64,000 nucleotides of DNA, from assembly GCA_039621445.1 (NCBI GenBank), contig CP154955.1:52419384-52483383 (forward strand), written 5' to 3'. Below are positions 44,759 to 56,514 of the stretch, one piece after another. How positions within the stretch are numbered: the first letter of the stretch is position 1; every line of letters starts with the position of its first letter. This stretch comes from Euglena gracilis. Taxonomy: Eukaryota > Euglenida > Euglenophyceae > Euglenales. Both the position numbers and the translations under genes were made by a program. The notes beneath the pieces are model-generated. The model made no database searches. It saw nothing but the letters and a program-made list of their open reading frames with translations, and was not told the origin of the DNA.

Positions 44759-44845
44759 GTGGGCCACGTGGTGGGCAGCGCGGTGGATTTCCACAGCCGC
44801 AAGCAGCGCCGGGGCCAACGGGTCGCCGACGCCTTCCTCCACGAC
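44759..44845 (+). CDS. Fcf2-type rRNA-processing factor, VG-DF core exon
   Basis: Acceptor ccccacag, phase 0. The frame reads VGHVVGSAVDFHSRKQRRG, then QRVADAFLHD, and ends at a gtgtgg donor. In Fcf2 the segment P-K-Y-F-Q-VGT-hydrophobic-x-G-x-x-DF-Y/H-S-R is followed by a basic K-K-x-R and a helix ending in L-x-D. Joining E|VGHVV to the previous exon restores this without a gap. This is the most diagnostic part of the domain. Confidence 0.88.
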
Positions 44846-45769
44846 GTGTGGACCCTCCGTGCTCCGCGTGCGTCCACAGGCTGCCGCAGGGGAGAGCAGG
44901 CTGCAGGCAGAGTATCAAGTCAGCGTTGTTTTTGGCTGGGGGAGGTTCAAGCCAACACCCCCCCCCCCATGGGGGGGGCTCCCCCTCCCCTTGTGAGACC
45001 TTTGGGGGGGGGGCTTGAACAAAGCCAAAAAATCGCGTTTTTTTGAATATTTTTTTTTAAAAAAGGAGCAAATGCATACACAAAAAGAAAAGACATCCCG
45101 GCAGAAAGCGCCAGAGAAGAAACTGTTTTGATCACAGAGAGGGGTCCCTGAACCCCCCTCGGGCCTCAACCCCCGCTCATTTTATGCCCTGGCGGCCGGT
45201 GTCATGCAGTTGGCTGGGGGGAGGTTGGGCAGGGTGGGTCTGGTCGCCGGGTGGCGGGATGAGGCGGTGGGTGGATTGCAGCGGGGGGGGGGGGGGGGAA
45301 CGGGAACCCCCGAAACCGTATGGGTGATTCGGTGGAGGGTCTTATCATTTCCTCCCGCCTTTTGAGGGGCACCAAATTCTTGGGGTGAATTTCTGGTAAA
45401 ATGCTGTTGATTTCCGTCACAAATCTATTCAGAGGAACGATGACGTTGATACACTTGAAGTCAAAAAAACAATAATGATGTATAATAAGGCAGATTCTCC
45501 AACGATATGATGATGACAATAACAATAATGTTTTTATAATATAACAATAATCAACAATATTTGCAATATGATGCAATGATAATAATATAAATATAATGAA
45601 AATTGAAAATATTAACATAAAAAATGATAGCATGACAGAATGTAATAACAACGATGTAATAATGGGCAGGTGGACTAACAATAAACATAAGCAGCTGTCC
45701 TTCAGGGATTTCCCAACCCGGCTCTGGCAGCCCCCCCCCCCCCTCTCCCCTCCGCCCTCCGCCCCTCAG

Positions 45770-45904
45770 ACGGCCAGCCAGGCCATCCTGTCGCGGCAGC
45801 GGCCCACCGCAGCGGACGGCGGCCGGGGCAAGGACGGCCCGAAGAAACGGCCGAAGAAGAAGGGGGGCCGCCCCGGCCCGCCTTTCATTGGGTCTCCGAT
45901 GTAG
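45770..45904 (+). CDS. Fcf2-type rRNA-processing factor, C-terminal exon
   Basis: After a C-rich tract and gcccctcag, the phase-0 frame reads TASQAILSRQRPTAADGG, then a basic KKRPKKKGGRPG block, and ends GSPM with TAG at 45902-45904. Fcf2 proteins normally finish with a helix leading to a K-x-Y-x-x-I end. Here that end is replaced by a lysine/glycine-rich tail, typical of nucleolar targeting. The gene is therefore complete at its 3' end. Confidence 0.75.
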   Translation, partial: TASQAILSRQRPTAADGGRGKDGPKKRPKKKGGRPGPPFIGSPM

Positions 45905-46480
45905 CTACACTTAACATGGGGGGGGGGGGGGCGGGGGGGCGCCCTGTATAGGACACCCTAACTGTGACTGGGGGAGATGCGCTACACCGTGCTGCCGCAA
46001 ATGGATCAGTTGGACAAGAATGAATACAAAAAGAAAAACACAAAAAGCAGAATTATATTTTTCAATGGTCTGTAACGTGCATATCTGCCCAGGTGGGGGG
46101 GAGGTGGGTGTCCAATGTGAGTGGGTGGGTTGAGGCCGCTCGACTCCCCCCCCCGGGAGGTACACCATGGGACACAAATTGGGGTGAATGCCTAAGTTAT
46201 GCCCATGTGCATGTGGGTTTGTACCCGGGGGGTTTCTTGTCGCCCTCTCTGGTGGTATGGTACCAAGGGATGCACGTTTTTGCCAAGATCGCAGGGAAAT
46301 ATGCAGCTCTTAGACCCATGCCAATTTCTCCTTGTGTTTGTCCAGGGAAGTTCACACCAGTTAACGCAGCAAATCAGTGGCCGCATCCCCTTCCCATTAT
46401 AAAGGCATGGCCGGCCTCTGCAAGAAGACGAAGTGGGGCTCCAAATTCTGACCTTGACTCCTCCAATCGGCAGTCATGGT
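45905..46480. other. Downstream flank of the Fcf2 gene, no gene seen
   Basis: Starts with G runs (45919-45938), later a C run (46146-46155). No convincing poly-A signal or exon was identified. Confidence 0.5.
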
Positions 46481-46483
46481 GGA

Positions 46484-46581
46484 CATGCGCACACGCACAC
46501 AGACATGCGCACGCACCCACGCACGCACACACGAGTGCACGCACATGTGCACGCATGTGTGTGCACACGCACACACACACG

Positions 46582-46659
<78 letters not shown>

Positions 46660-46662
46660 AGA
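46484..46662. repeat. CA microsatellite
   Basis: Imperfect (CGCACA)n to 46560, then pure (CA)n to 46653. Confidence 0.97.
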
Positions 46663-46714
46663 GCACACACATGCACAACTCTCTGATGCAAAACACAAGA
46701 TCATTGAGTTAAGG

Positions 46715-47268
46715 CAGAGTTTCCCACAAATTCGTGCCGCGAATAATCAAGAATAATCACGAACCAGCACGAATTTTGGGGTTTTCCAAAATCACGAATA
46801 ATCACAAATAACCACGAATAATCACGAATTTTCACGAACGACCTGGAACAGTTTTTGTTCTCACTCATGATGTTCTGCAATGGCGATTTTGAGCATTTTG
46901 AGCGCTTCTCTGTTCAACATGTGATCTGACCCATTCTGCCCATGGACAGCACACTGTGCAACACAACACTGCACAGTGCAACACCACACGCTTCGGCGAC
47001 AACGTCATGCATTGGCATCACTTTTTGTCTGCAGATCTGCTTCATGTGCAAGTTTGTTGTTCAATCAAGTTGGTCAACGAGCTTCGTTTTCTGCCGTTGG
47101 AGGTGATACACAAGTCAGATGAGGAGTGTGCATTGGTTTTCTGGGCAGGTTCGGTAAAAAACCAGGCGATTTTTGGGTTGCATGAATAATCACGAATAAT
47201 CACGAATAATCGCAAATAATCACAAATCAGAATTGAGGGTCCCAAGCACGAATTTGTGGGAAACCCTG
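46715..47268. mobile_element. hAT-like non-autonomous element carrying an AATAATCACGA satellite
   Basis: The left end is CAGAGTTTCCCACAAATTCG. The right end, read from the other strand, is CAGGGTTTCCCACAAATTCG. GTTAAGG is duplicated at 46708-46714 and 47269-47275. The inside carries AATAATCACGA units near both ends (46738-46842 and 47183-47225) around a unique centre. CAGGGTTTCCC-like ends are characteristic of hAT elements, whose duplications are usually 8 bp; here 7 bp match exactly and the eighth differs. No transposase is present. Confidence 0.8.
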
Positions 47269-47275
47269 GTTAAGG

Positions 47276-48640
47276 TTACGGCCGTCAAAAAAAAGAACCC
47301 TCCCATCCAGCAAGGCAGCTTCACCCCAACACACAAGCAGCACATACATGCGGCACGGCTTCGTGCGGGCGCCACGACTGCCGACCACGAACCCACTTCC
47401 TCCCATCCTCACTTCACACTCCCGTCCTTTGGCCCTCTCCCCTCCTCCAATGGCACTGCCTGGACCTCATGGCTTGGCCTTCCCGCCGGCACGGCGTGCT
47501 GTCGCTGCTGTGGCCACCACACCTCGGGTGCATGCCTGCCGACCCCCCCCCTTATGACCATTCCCCTAATTGCAATTAGAGTGCTGCAGCCGGACATGGG
47601 TCCGAAAAGTTCTAACGTTTGGCAGGGTCATAAAGCCTCCAACGCGGCCGGTTTCAGTTTCTCCTCCCTTGATTTGACCATATAGAATTTCCTGTGGTCT
47701 TTCCAAACATGCATAAAACTCGACCTCTGAAATCGGGGGGACCCCCCCCCCCAGGGACCAGAGATGTTCCCCGAGCCCGAATTTGGGCCCGGAAGACGGA
47801 TCTTTTATCACATTCCAATTTTTCCGTCCGAACCCCTCTGGCTTCATACAAATAAAGAATTTGTGTAACTGCAAGGCATTTGCACAATTTGCGCAAGTGC
47901 ATAAACAAATTTAATTTGAATGCTTACACTTCGAGGTGTTCAAATTTCAGAATTCGTTCAATTATTTGAGCAATTGTGCAAAATGCTTCAGCAATTTTTC
48001 AAGAATTCAAAGTCAGAGGTAAGTGTTGGGCTCTGTCTCACTCGACCGAGCCAGACCGTTAGGTGGTCTCCAAACACATATTCTGGGTGTATCCAGGCAC
48101 CATCGCTGGCAAAACCATGGCTCTCATCCCCCAGAACACATTTTTTTTTCAAAATAAGAATAAGTGGTCTCCACCTGATCTCCTAATGCAACCAGCTCAT
48201 CACTTAATCCTGAGGGACTCCATCCCTGGGGGAGGTCCAGCCATCCAGCAGCCCTCTTCCAGCAGCCCTCTTCCAGCCAGAAGCTTTTTTCGGACATCGG
48301 ACCCCCCCCCCTGTGCATTGTGGCTGTTTGCCCCCTCCCCCCGATCAACGAACAATTTTTTTTCGTCGGCTGGACAGTCATAATGTACTTTTTTTCTTTC
48401 AGATGTGCAAAAAAATGCGTCAAAAATGGGCCAAAATGGGTTGAAAAGCGGTTGACCAGCCCAAAAGCATGAAAGATTTGGACTTTTTGCTGGGAAAGAG
48501 GCTGCTGGCTTCCTCATGGAGCTTGTGAGTTAAACATCGGTGGATGCCTACAAAATAGATGAATAGCGAATTCCTGAAATTTTGAAGCAGATGTTTTTGT
48601 CCAGCAGTCTTTCAGGCTTCTATACAAAAAAAAATCAAGA
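47276..48640. other. No supported gene
   Basis: A frame at 47290-47685 is open (ARLRAGATTADHEPTSS, WTSWLGLPAGTACC) but has no splice borders or domain. 48235-48295 has CAGCCCTCTTCCAGC repeats of the CTGGAAAAAGGCTG family. Confidence 0.45.
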
Positions 48641-48689
48641 CCGTGCCTCCAAAAAAGGCTACTGGCTGTTGCAATCAGGACGCTTGTTG

Positions 48690-48905
48690 TACCCCAAGAA
48701 CCAAATTTTCCAGCTCAGAGGCTGGAAAATTCGGGCTGGCTGGAAAAAGGCTGGTGGCTGACACCCCTCCCATATGGGTCCACCGGCTGGAAGTGGCCCA
48801 TTCCAGCTGGTGGACCCCCAACCCGGGTACCAAAAAAAATCGAAACTGGAATAATACCAAAAACACTGCCAACTATGCAAAAAAATCAAATTTTTTGATC
48901 TCATT
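48690..48905. repeat. CTGGAAAAAGGCTG dispersed repeat, copy 1
   Basis: Modules GAGGCTGGAAAATTCGGGC, CTGGAAAAAGGCTGGTGGC, CCAAAAAAAATCGA, AAACACTGCCAA and TCAAATTTTTTGAT occur in order. The same order is found at 58750-58925; shorter inverted pieces are at 44400-44560 and 61340-61430. Confidence 0.7.
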
Positions 48906-49159
48906 TTTTTGGTTGATCACCTGCGTGTAATTTACAGGTCCCCCCCCCCCACTGTGACGAACACACTACGGCAGCAAACCATCCATTTCAATTTCAGTAC
49001 ACTCCCTCAATGAAAACTTAAATGTGTTTGGGGTTGGAAAAGGTCCCCTTGCGCACGTGAGTGGTTGGTTTTTGCACATTGTGCGGCACAACAAGGGTTT
49101 TTTGACCCCCGACTTGCTGTGATGCGGACCTTGTCCGCACCTTGTCGGGTATGGTGTCT

Positions 49160-49218
49160 GCAAGAAGCATTGTGCTGACCGACGGGGGGGGGGGGTCGGT
49201 CAACACAGTGCTTCTTGC
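49160..49218. repeat. Hairpin with G-run loop
   Basis: Arms of 24 bp (49160-49183 and 49195-49218) match with two mismatches around an 11-base G run. The left arm starts GCAAGAAGCATTGTGCTG. Confidence 0.85.
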
Positions 49219-51634
49219 TCCACCTCTGGCAGCCCGGTCTTTGACCTCAAGAACCCCCACAGAGCTTTGGTTGGAAGTATGAACTGGCAATGGCTTGGAC
49301 AGGGTTAACTGTGTTGCGACGATTCAGGGGCCCAACTCGACTGCCAGGCCCCCCCCCCCAGCAGGGGCTGCTTCAGAAATTTTGTGTTTGGCACCAAAAA
49401 GCCCAGATATTCCCGGAACACCAGTTGCAGGACGGAATGCCAGCCAAATCCGTAAACACCGTTTTCCTGATTTTCTCTTTTAAGCCCAAGGAGCCTTTGC
49501 CGCAAAGACTCAAGGAACTTTTGCCACAGTTGTGGAAAATATTCCTTGCTTCGATTGGGTAGGGTGTGAGTGTGTAACGTGTGAAGAGAATATTTACAGG
49601 AAACCGTGGTGTCAATGATGTTTACGGGTTTTCGTAAGTTTTTGTTTGAGGTGTGCAAACGTGCTGGGTTAACGAGAGAGTGGGATGCTCTCGTGTTTGG
49701 TTCCCCTGATGGCTGCCAAGCTGCTGGACTCCCCCTGGTGGTCTCCACTTGCCTCCGGAACTGGTAGGGCATTGCACAGCTGAATGGGGGGATCCTGTTA
49801 CTGTTCCGTTACTGCCACGTTATATTACAGTTCCTGAGAGCGGAGTGGACAACAGAGGCCAGAATGCCCCATATTTTTCTGTCCAAGCCAGAAGCTGTTA
49901 TAAAATCCACTTTACAAGTCCAGATAAAACCTCAGGTAGGAGGGGGAAGGACAAGGGAACCTGGAGGGGGAAGGACACATTTACTCGGGGAAAGTGTTTT
50001 GGTGAGAGGGTTTCGACTCACTGCTCACCCTGTGGATCACGCTGCTCGGCACCACCATGTCAATCCATTTTGCTGCAACCAATTTTGCGATCTCTTGATG
50101 AGAACCAGGACCCGCGTTCAGGAGTGGGAGGGGGCATCTCATCGGACCACCAGTATGCATGACTGGGAGAGAACCGTAACCAATGCACACAGAGCGTTTT
50201 ACTGGGGCAGAGAAATGAAGGGGCAATCCATGAGTTGGCCCTCACCCACCGAAGGGAATTTCAGGCAACTTTACGCAGCTGTTAAAGGCAGTTGTGGGTC
50301 AGTTGTCTGGTTGGATTTTGTTCAACTTGTGGAGGCAAATCACTCGTGTCTCTCTCATCCGACCCCCCGCGGTGGAAGGTAGAACAGAGATGGTACCTAA
50401 AAAAGGCCGATTTTTTTTTGTCCAAGGATCGTTTGACAGTAATCAAATGATGCCCTCCATGAAATCACCCGATAAAATCAATATTGAAATCCAGTTGCTT
50501 CCTCTTTTTGGCAAATTTTCCCCCCATTTGCAGCAATCAACAGCAAACGGAATTCTGACAACAGTTTTCCATTCAGCATAATTCAGCCGCTTTTGCAGTC
50601 TCTTCAACTTCATTTCTGGAAGATCATTTCGGTGCACTGAAATTCAATACACAAATATCAAGGATAGTTCTTGTAGTGGGGGGGATTAAATGTAAACCGC
50701 ATTGGACTGCCAAGGTGGGGGTGTATCTCAAAATCACGATAGAGCTGCTATGGGCCACCAGTGGGATCAATCAGTTCACTCTCTGCTGTGAGTCTTTGAA
50801 AGCTCACTGTGAGGTGTTGCAGAGGGACCTTTGCTTCGTTTTGGGTGGCATCCAAAAGAGTTGGGGGAAGGGAAGGGTCTTATTGCCCAATATGTAGTGT
50901 GTTGCACTCAGCCTGTCAGCAGCTGCTTGGCATATCACACCTAACAAGGTTTCTCTTCCCACAGATTATTCTGTTTTCTGATTTCAATTTCAAGTAAGAC
51001 CCCACAGGGAACACCGGCAAGTGTTGGTGGGGAACGCCGCAACAGGTGTCCACCACAACAAACCGATATGGCCAGAGTATGCCTGTTTCAGCACTATTCC
51101 TTCATAACCCAGAGACCGTACCAGAAAGGTATGCACTGCCAACGCCAAATACTTTCAGGAAACAAGTTTACGGACAGCCGTAAATACGTTCAGTCGCTGC
51201 ATTGGACATATGGGCCGGGTGAAAAGGATCATCAGCCCAACTGCAGGGGTAGAGGGCAAGGTCTGGGTCTTGTTTTGGGATGAGAGGCGGCAGCGTATGT
51301 TTTTGGGAACCTGTGGACAAGTTCATGTTCACGGTTTTCCGAAAACTCGTTTTGAAGCATGATTACGTAAAACCGTAAACCTCCTCCGCTGCACAACCTT
51401 TTTCTCGGGCCCTCAAACGTTAACGGGAACCTGGAAAGTATCGGCAGGGTGGAATAATCCCGGAGCTATCTCGAAACCCAGAGACGGCCTCCCACTGCAA
51501 CTTGCAAGCTCGCAAAAAATATAGAAGCTATGGCACCGCGTTTGGGGGGGGAAAGACGCACGTGCCAGGCCAAGCCCCCGTTGTCTGCCCACCTGAACCT
51601 CAAACTCCCGCCCCCCCCCCCCTTTCCCATGCAG

Positions 51635-51744
51635 GTCCGACTCGGGCCATGGCCTTGTTTGAGGCGGCGCTGTTACCGGCGTCCCCATCACAGGGTCTGT
51701 TCCGCCCCCTGGTGGTGGTGGCTGCAGGGCTGAATGGGAATCCT
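51635..51744 (+). CDS. Weak candidate exon
   Basis: After a C-rich tract and ccatgcag the frame reads TRAMALFEAALLPASPSQG, then LFRPLVVVAAGLNG. GC-rich third positions stand out from the flanks. Its 3' edge touches CAGGGCTGAATGGGAATC, a sequence also seen at 36396-36413, so an element may begin there. Not recognised. Confidence 0.3.
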
Positions 51745-53506
51745 GGAAACCCTAACCCCCATTTATAACCCCCGGGGTTTACAGGATCTGGTTTGGTGGG
51801 TCAACAAAGGGGGGTTTACGGTATATGGGTGGGGGCTTTGTGTTGGTGGTGCGGGGGGTGGGGATCCGTGTATCGCCCGGATGGATGGGTCGGAGGGTGG
51901 GTTGAGTCTTTGGGGGGTGAGTTGCTGGGGGGGGGGGGGGGAATCTGTGCAACAGTGTGCGATTGCCTGGCTATAAACCTCGAAGAATCAATTGTGTTTA
52001 CAATTGTAGTTTTGTTTGATTTTTCGGCGTTTTTCCCCCAACGTCCCCAAGCGCTCTATGCCTTCATGGGGAGGGTCGAAATTCGGTGGTCTCATTTGTG
52101 GACAATTGCTCAGTCGAACCAGGGGAGGTTTTATTTCCCTTGGGGGATACTAATTGACACATGGTGCAAAGAGCTGAAGGACATTTTTCTGTTTCTGGAA
52201 ACGCAACAGAAATAATAATTTTCGAGGTTCATGGTGAGCAGATAAATCTGCTTTTTCTTGCATTATGTCGAACATTTGTATGTCTCTGCAAAGCATTATT
52301 ATGCAGCACATGTGTGTATCACCAAGGGCTTTTTTTCATCGCAGCTATGTTGCCATACTGATCTGATGACCGTGCATATCTAATCCTACCACCTCTGACC
52401 CTTTTTTTCCCCAGGGTGCTTGCCGTCGAAAGGTTCTGTCAAAAAATGATGAACAATAAAGCAGATAAGGACCCGTCTGTGAAGATTGAACAAGTGAGCT
52501 AGCAACATCCGACGCGATGATATACATGACATAAAACACATCCGACACATTCGACGCCCGACACAATGTATTAAGTTAATAGTATTAGTCACAAACCCCC
52601 CAGAGAAATTCAAACAATATGGACAGGGACAAGGACCATACAATCGCTTACTCCCTCCCTTGGGGGCGAGCGGGGTGGGTGAATGATTTTGCCCCCCACC
52701 CGGGTCAAAATGCAGCGAAAAGATCCTGTGCCAAAGGCGCTAGGATTTTCCTTGACCATTTTCGCAGCCATATTTCTTTTAACCCAAATTGGCGAAACCC
52801 CCCTGGTGTGGTGAAATAGCCAATAGCATTGCAGATATATTGCAGATCTGTTGTGGGCCCAAAAGAAAGAAGGGTCTTACCAGGGATTTTTTTTTATACA
52901 CACGTGGTCAAAAAAAACACCTTCTTTGTGAGTCGGCATCGATGAAGCAGGCTGTGTTTTAATTCTTGTGGATCTTGTCCCACACGTGTAGTGTGCTGCA
53001 ATTACTGCTTTACAGGTCGTCGCGTATGGCATCCCCGACAGCAAACCGGCCCCTGGTTGGCGGGGGCACTGCTGTTCCTCGCCCTCTGGTCTGCCCTTCG
53101 CGTGTGCCCACCTTTCCGCAGCCCATCTGTCCCCGGGGTCCGGTGGCATTGCGGCTTTGGATTTGTGGGTGCCAGGGAGCCTGGAGTTCTGAGGGCCTGA
53201 GCCCCCGACCCAAGATTTCGTTCGGACAAAGTCCACCGGTCGGTGCTCCCCCCACCTGAAAAGGAGACGATCCTGAGGCGAAGAGAGCCCCAGTGGTTGG
53301 GGTGTCTTGTTATTTGGACCCGCTTGATCTCAAATCCAGATATCAAAACACCATGATTGTTTTTTTTTAAAAAAATGGCTGCCCCACAAAGTCCTCCCCC
53401 CCCCCGGGGGGCAGGGCAGGGGCTGTTGCCCCCCCCCTGAGGTAATATGCTGGGGTGGGGAGTGGGTTGGATGCATTCCCCCACTCCATTCTGCTGCACC
53501 TCAGGG

Positions 53507-53697
53507 TCTTCACTGCGGGCCGCAGTGTGGCGGAGCCGTCACCGCTGGTGTGTGTCGCTGTGGGAGAGGACGAAGCGTGGCGAACCCAGCCGAACCCTGA
53601 AACTCCGCCGGGTTGGGAGCCGGGTTGGGAAAAAAAGCACATGCACGAGATTGAAGGCAGGGGCAAGCGCAGTGGTAGCGTGCTGTTGTTTGGTGTT
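53507..53697 (+). CDS. Weak candidate exon with GWEPGWEKKH segment
   Basis: After acctcag the frame reads RSVAEPSPLVCVAVGEDEA, then NPETPPGWEPGWEKKHMHE, then GKRSGSVLLFGVGDT. It looks protein-like on the + strand only, but the donor is not clear and no family is recognised. Confidence 0.35.
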
Positions 53698-54085
53698 GGT
53701 GACACACTCACTGGTGGTGTGGATGTGGTGTGTATGCCTTTTTTGGAGAGTTTTGGGCGTTTTCTAGTGATGTTTGTGAACCTCCGAGAGCTTTTCACAG
53801 AATTCTACAACCATTTGTGCAGTTTACATCTCAACAATCAGAAAACAAATTTCATTTTCTTTTGTTTTCTTTTCTGTTTGTTTTCTACACGTGTTCATTT
53901 CGTATAGTTTTTTTTTGGGGTTTTGGTTTTCGATGGTCCTGCTCAGCTCCAGCCCGGGTACCTCTGGGGGGGGGGGGGCAAGCATTTTCCACGGACTCAA
54001 CTGCAACCCAGGTGTTTAAGCTGGGTCCTGGTCCATTTTTTTTGTGGTGTGTGAGGGGGATATTAATTGCTTCGCTCTGGCTGCC

Positions 54086-54196
54086 ATGACTCAGGCCGCG
54101 GTGCTGCAGCTCACCTCCCGGGCGCTCCTCTCCCACTGGGTTACCAGCTGGCAGGCCGTCGCCGAGGCGTGCACCCTGGCCGACGGACGACCAACG
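54086..54196 (+). CDS. Unrecognised gene (WN-YG-YG-W protein): likely first coding exon
   Basis: ATG in context gctgccATGac opens MTQAAVLQLTSRALLSHW, then QAVAEACTLADGRPT, and stops in phase 0 at a gtaatg donor. Codons are strongly GC-ending. The LLSHW segment resembles the LL-x2-W start of the motif repeated in the later exons at 56925 and 58329. The start codon could also be internal if there is an upstream exon. Confidence 0.5.
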
Positions 54197-54560
54197 GTAA
54201 TGGGGCGGACTTGAAAATTTGCCCAAGAATGAGCTTCTTCAGGGCTTTGAACATTCGGTGCCGGAGTACCTGGGCCGAGTTCCCAAGCACGTTTGGTTAC
54301 GTGCCCGCTGTGTGCACTATGGCTGTTTGTTTGTGCGACCCCCCCCCTCTGACCCCACCCCGGTTCTGGGTGTCTTGGAGTGCCTGGTTGCCTGCCAGGT
54401 AACCCTGGGGGGGGCAGCCTGCCTTAAAATTCAACCTGCCAAGAGGGGTCACCAGCACTCTTCCAAAAACAATGTAGATGGGTGAATTTATGGCTTGAAA
54501 CACTTTTCCCGATAAAATTGTTGGCTTCGTGCATTTCTGGATGTTTGGGTAGCTTTCCTA

Positions 54561-54821
54561 CCCCCCCCCCCCTAGTCGTACGACCACCCCTCATTTACGA
54601 CCACCCCCCGGTCACAGGTTGCAGGTCATGGGGGTGTTATGACCACCCCCCCCCCCCGGTCACAGGTTGCAGGTTGCGAAAAATTTAACACCACTTTACC
54701 TACGACCGCCCCCTCATTTATGACCACCCCCCGGTCACAGGTTGCAGGTTATGGGGGTGTTACGACCCCCCCCCCCGGTCACAGGTTGCAGGAACCCGGT
54801 CGTACGACTAGGGGGGGGGGG
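54561..54821. mobile_element. TCGTACGA-ended MITE (family B copy 2)
   Basis: 261 bp flanked by TA (54559-54560 and 54822-54823). Ends are a C run plus TAGTCGTACGACC, and GGTCGTACGACTA plus a G run. It carries the same internal units as 19939-20234 (GGTCACAGGTTGCAGGTT) in a different number and order. It sits in the intron between 54196 and 55036. Confidence 0.85.
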
Positions 54822-55035
54822 TAAGCAGAATTTCTTCTCAGTCTCATCGTAGCTGTTTCGAACCCCTCCGCGGTAGAAAAACTCAAGGTTGTGCCAAATG
54901 ACTGCTGGTTTTTCTGGGGAGCCCCCCCCCCCAGGGTTGGTCACATTCAGTCTGCCTGGGATTGATATAGAATTGTACGGGCCCTGCCCTCAGACCTCTT
55001 ACCCTGCCTCCTATCGAACCCCCCCCCCCATGCAG

Positions 55036-55153
55036 CGGCCCCAGCTGGTGTTCATCAACTCCAAGTCCGGCCGCACGCTGGTGCTGCGGCGCCGGGCCAC
55101 TGCGATGGAGGCGGCGGACGAGGTGCGCAGGGGCTGGGCTCTGCAGCAAAGAG
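55036..55153 (+). CDS. Unrecognised gene: candidate exon 2
   Basis: After catgcag the frame, phase 0 as required by the previous exon, reads RPQLVFINSKSGRTLVLRR, then RATAMEAADEVRRGWALQQ. It ends in phase 1 at gtgggc. LVFINSKSG recalls the start of diacylglycerol/sphingosine kinase catalytic domains, but the glycine-rich continuation is missing, so that identity is not accepted. Strong codon bias supports coding. Confidence 0.5.
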
Positions 55154-56430
55154 GTGGGCACGGGGTTTTTTTTTTGAAGGTTTGGTGACCCAGGGAATGG
55201 GGGGTGGTGGGCAGGTGGGTGGGTCTGGCCCCCCCAAGGGGGCAGGTCGGGCCGAACGAATCACCCCCCCCCAGTTTATTTGGACCCCAAGTTTGACTCC
55301 CAAAAATGAGTCCCCCCGATCCACCCCCCCCCTCCAGGGGTTTTCTTAAGCCGGAGGGGACCCTATCCCCTGGGGAGGGTCCAGCCAGCCAGCAGCTCAA
55401 ATCCAGCCAGTAGCCCAAATTCGGGCTCGGAGCCCCCCCCCCCCGGGGGATCGAGTGAAATAAAGTTGGGTCCAGCCGGCCGGAGGCCGGGCCAGCCGGC
55501 CGCAGGCTGGCCAGCCTGCTGGGCTGCCCAGCTCACTTATCCCTTATCACTTATTTTTTCCCCTCATCACAGCTTTCTCCATCACAGCCCTTTAGCCTTG
55601 ATCTAGCTCCATCCACTGTCTTGATCTAGATCCATCAAAATGTCGAGAAGGCAAAAACGTGTTAGAAAATTTTGTTTTTCATCGACCCAGCCCAGCCCAG
55701 CCCCCTCCAGCCCCGGACCCCCCTCCCCCCCCTATCCCCCCGGCGGGTCCAGCCAGCAGAGAGAACCTCTGACCAGGTATCCCTCTGGGTTTGTAACAGC
55801 GGAATACCCAAATCAAAGTGCACCCCCCCCGCCAAAGACCGTATACCATTGCCAACACAGCCCTCATTTCTTTGCAAATCTAAAGGAAATAAGCCAAATG
55901 GGTCCCAGTCGAAGCGTACCCCCTACTGCTGGAGGCACGTCGCTTTACGCTTTACGCCACCTGCATTTTTATCCGGGGGGCTGGCGAGGGGGGGGACCCC
56001 CCCAGCCCCATCCTGGTGGGTTGGGGTGTTCGCTCCCACCTCCAAGGTGGGTGGTGGTCGACACCCCCTTTCAGGCCTTTCTGTGCAGCCATGCTCTTTC
56101 TGTGCATGCTGACTGGAGTGAAAGGTCGGATGAATCTTGCATCCACAGCCCACATTTCTTCTTTGTGTTTGAAAATTTCAGATTTATGGAGTGATTGATA
56201 GCTCCCGCATGTCAACGTTTTCTGGGCCCGTTTGTTTCAATTTTTTTCCACCCACTCCCAGGAAGGGGGGCAGGTGGCCACTGGTTTTTGTGGACCTGAA
56301 GACATAAGTAAAAAAGCCCGAAGGAAATGCACATTTTGCCGAGAAAAAAGGCAAAGCACACAAAAAAAGGCAACCGCGTTTGAACGCACTGCCGCTCGAC
56401 GCCGGCGCACGCGGCCTACATCCCCCAAAG
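55154..56430 (+). other. Intron-like stretch, C/G runs, no gene seen
   Basis: Holds CAGCCAGC and GCCGGCC repeats (55380-55530), pyrimidine tracts and C runs. Open frames on either strand are proline/glycine-rich products of the runs. Confidence 0.45.
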
Positions 56431-56514
56431 GATCGGAAGAAGGCAGCGCGGCTGTCGTTCTCCGCCCTGCTGTCCATGACCACGATGAGCACCCCCGCCG
56501 GCGCCTCCGCACTG
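56431..56514 (+). CDS. Unrecognised gene: candidate exon 3
   Basis: After tcccccaaag the sequence can be read in two frames. The frame that continues exon 2 (two leading bases) gives SEEGSAAVVLRPAVHDHDE, then HPRRRLRT. The phase-0 frame gives DRKKAARLSFSALLSM. The donor, gtgcgc, is weak. GC content is exon-like. Confidence 0.3.

Larger units (their letters stand above)
48940..54085. other. Mostly non-coding; a few weak open segments
   Basis: Contains the hairpin at 49160-49218. Weak exon-like frames are described separately or not called. One at 53023-53200 (after ctttacag, VVAYGIPDSKPAPGW) is uncertain. A tRNA-like remnant at 53285-53342 (AGTGGTTGGGGTG and TCTCAAATCC, similar to A and B boxes) is too degraded to call. 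Confidence 0.4.

Noticed and set aside
53285-53342. tRNA gene or SINE head
   Set aside because: Sequences resembling A and B boxes are present, but the arms do not pair into a cloverleaf. At most it is a degraded tRNA-like relic.
55036-55153. Diacylglycerol or sphingosine kinase catalytic domain
   Set aside because: Only LVFINSKSG matches. The glycine-rich loop that should follow is absent and the rest is unlike these kinases.
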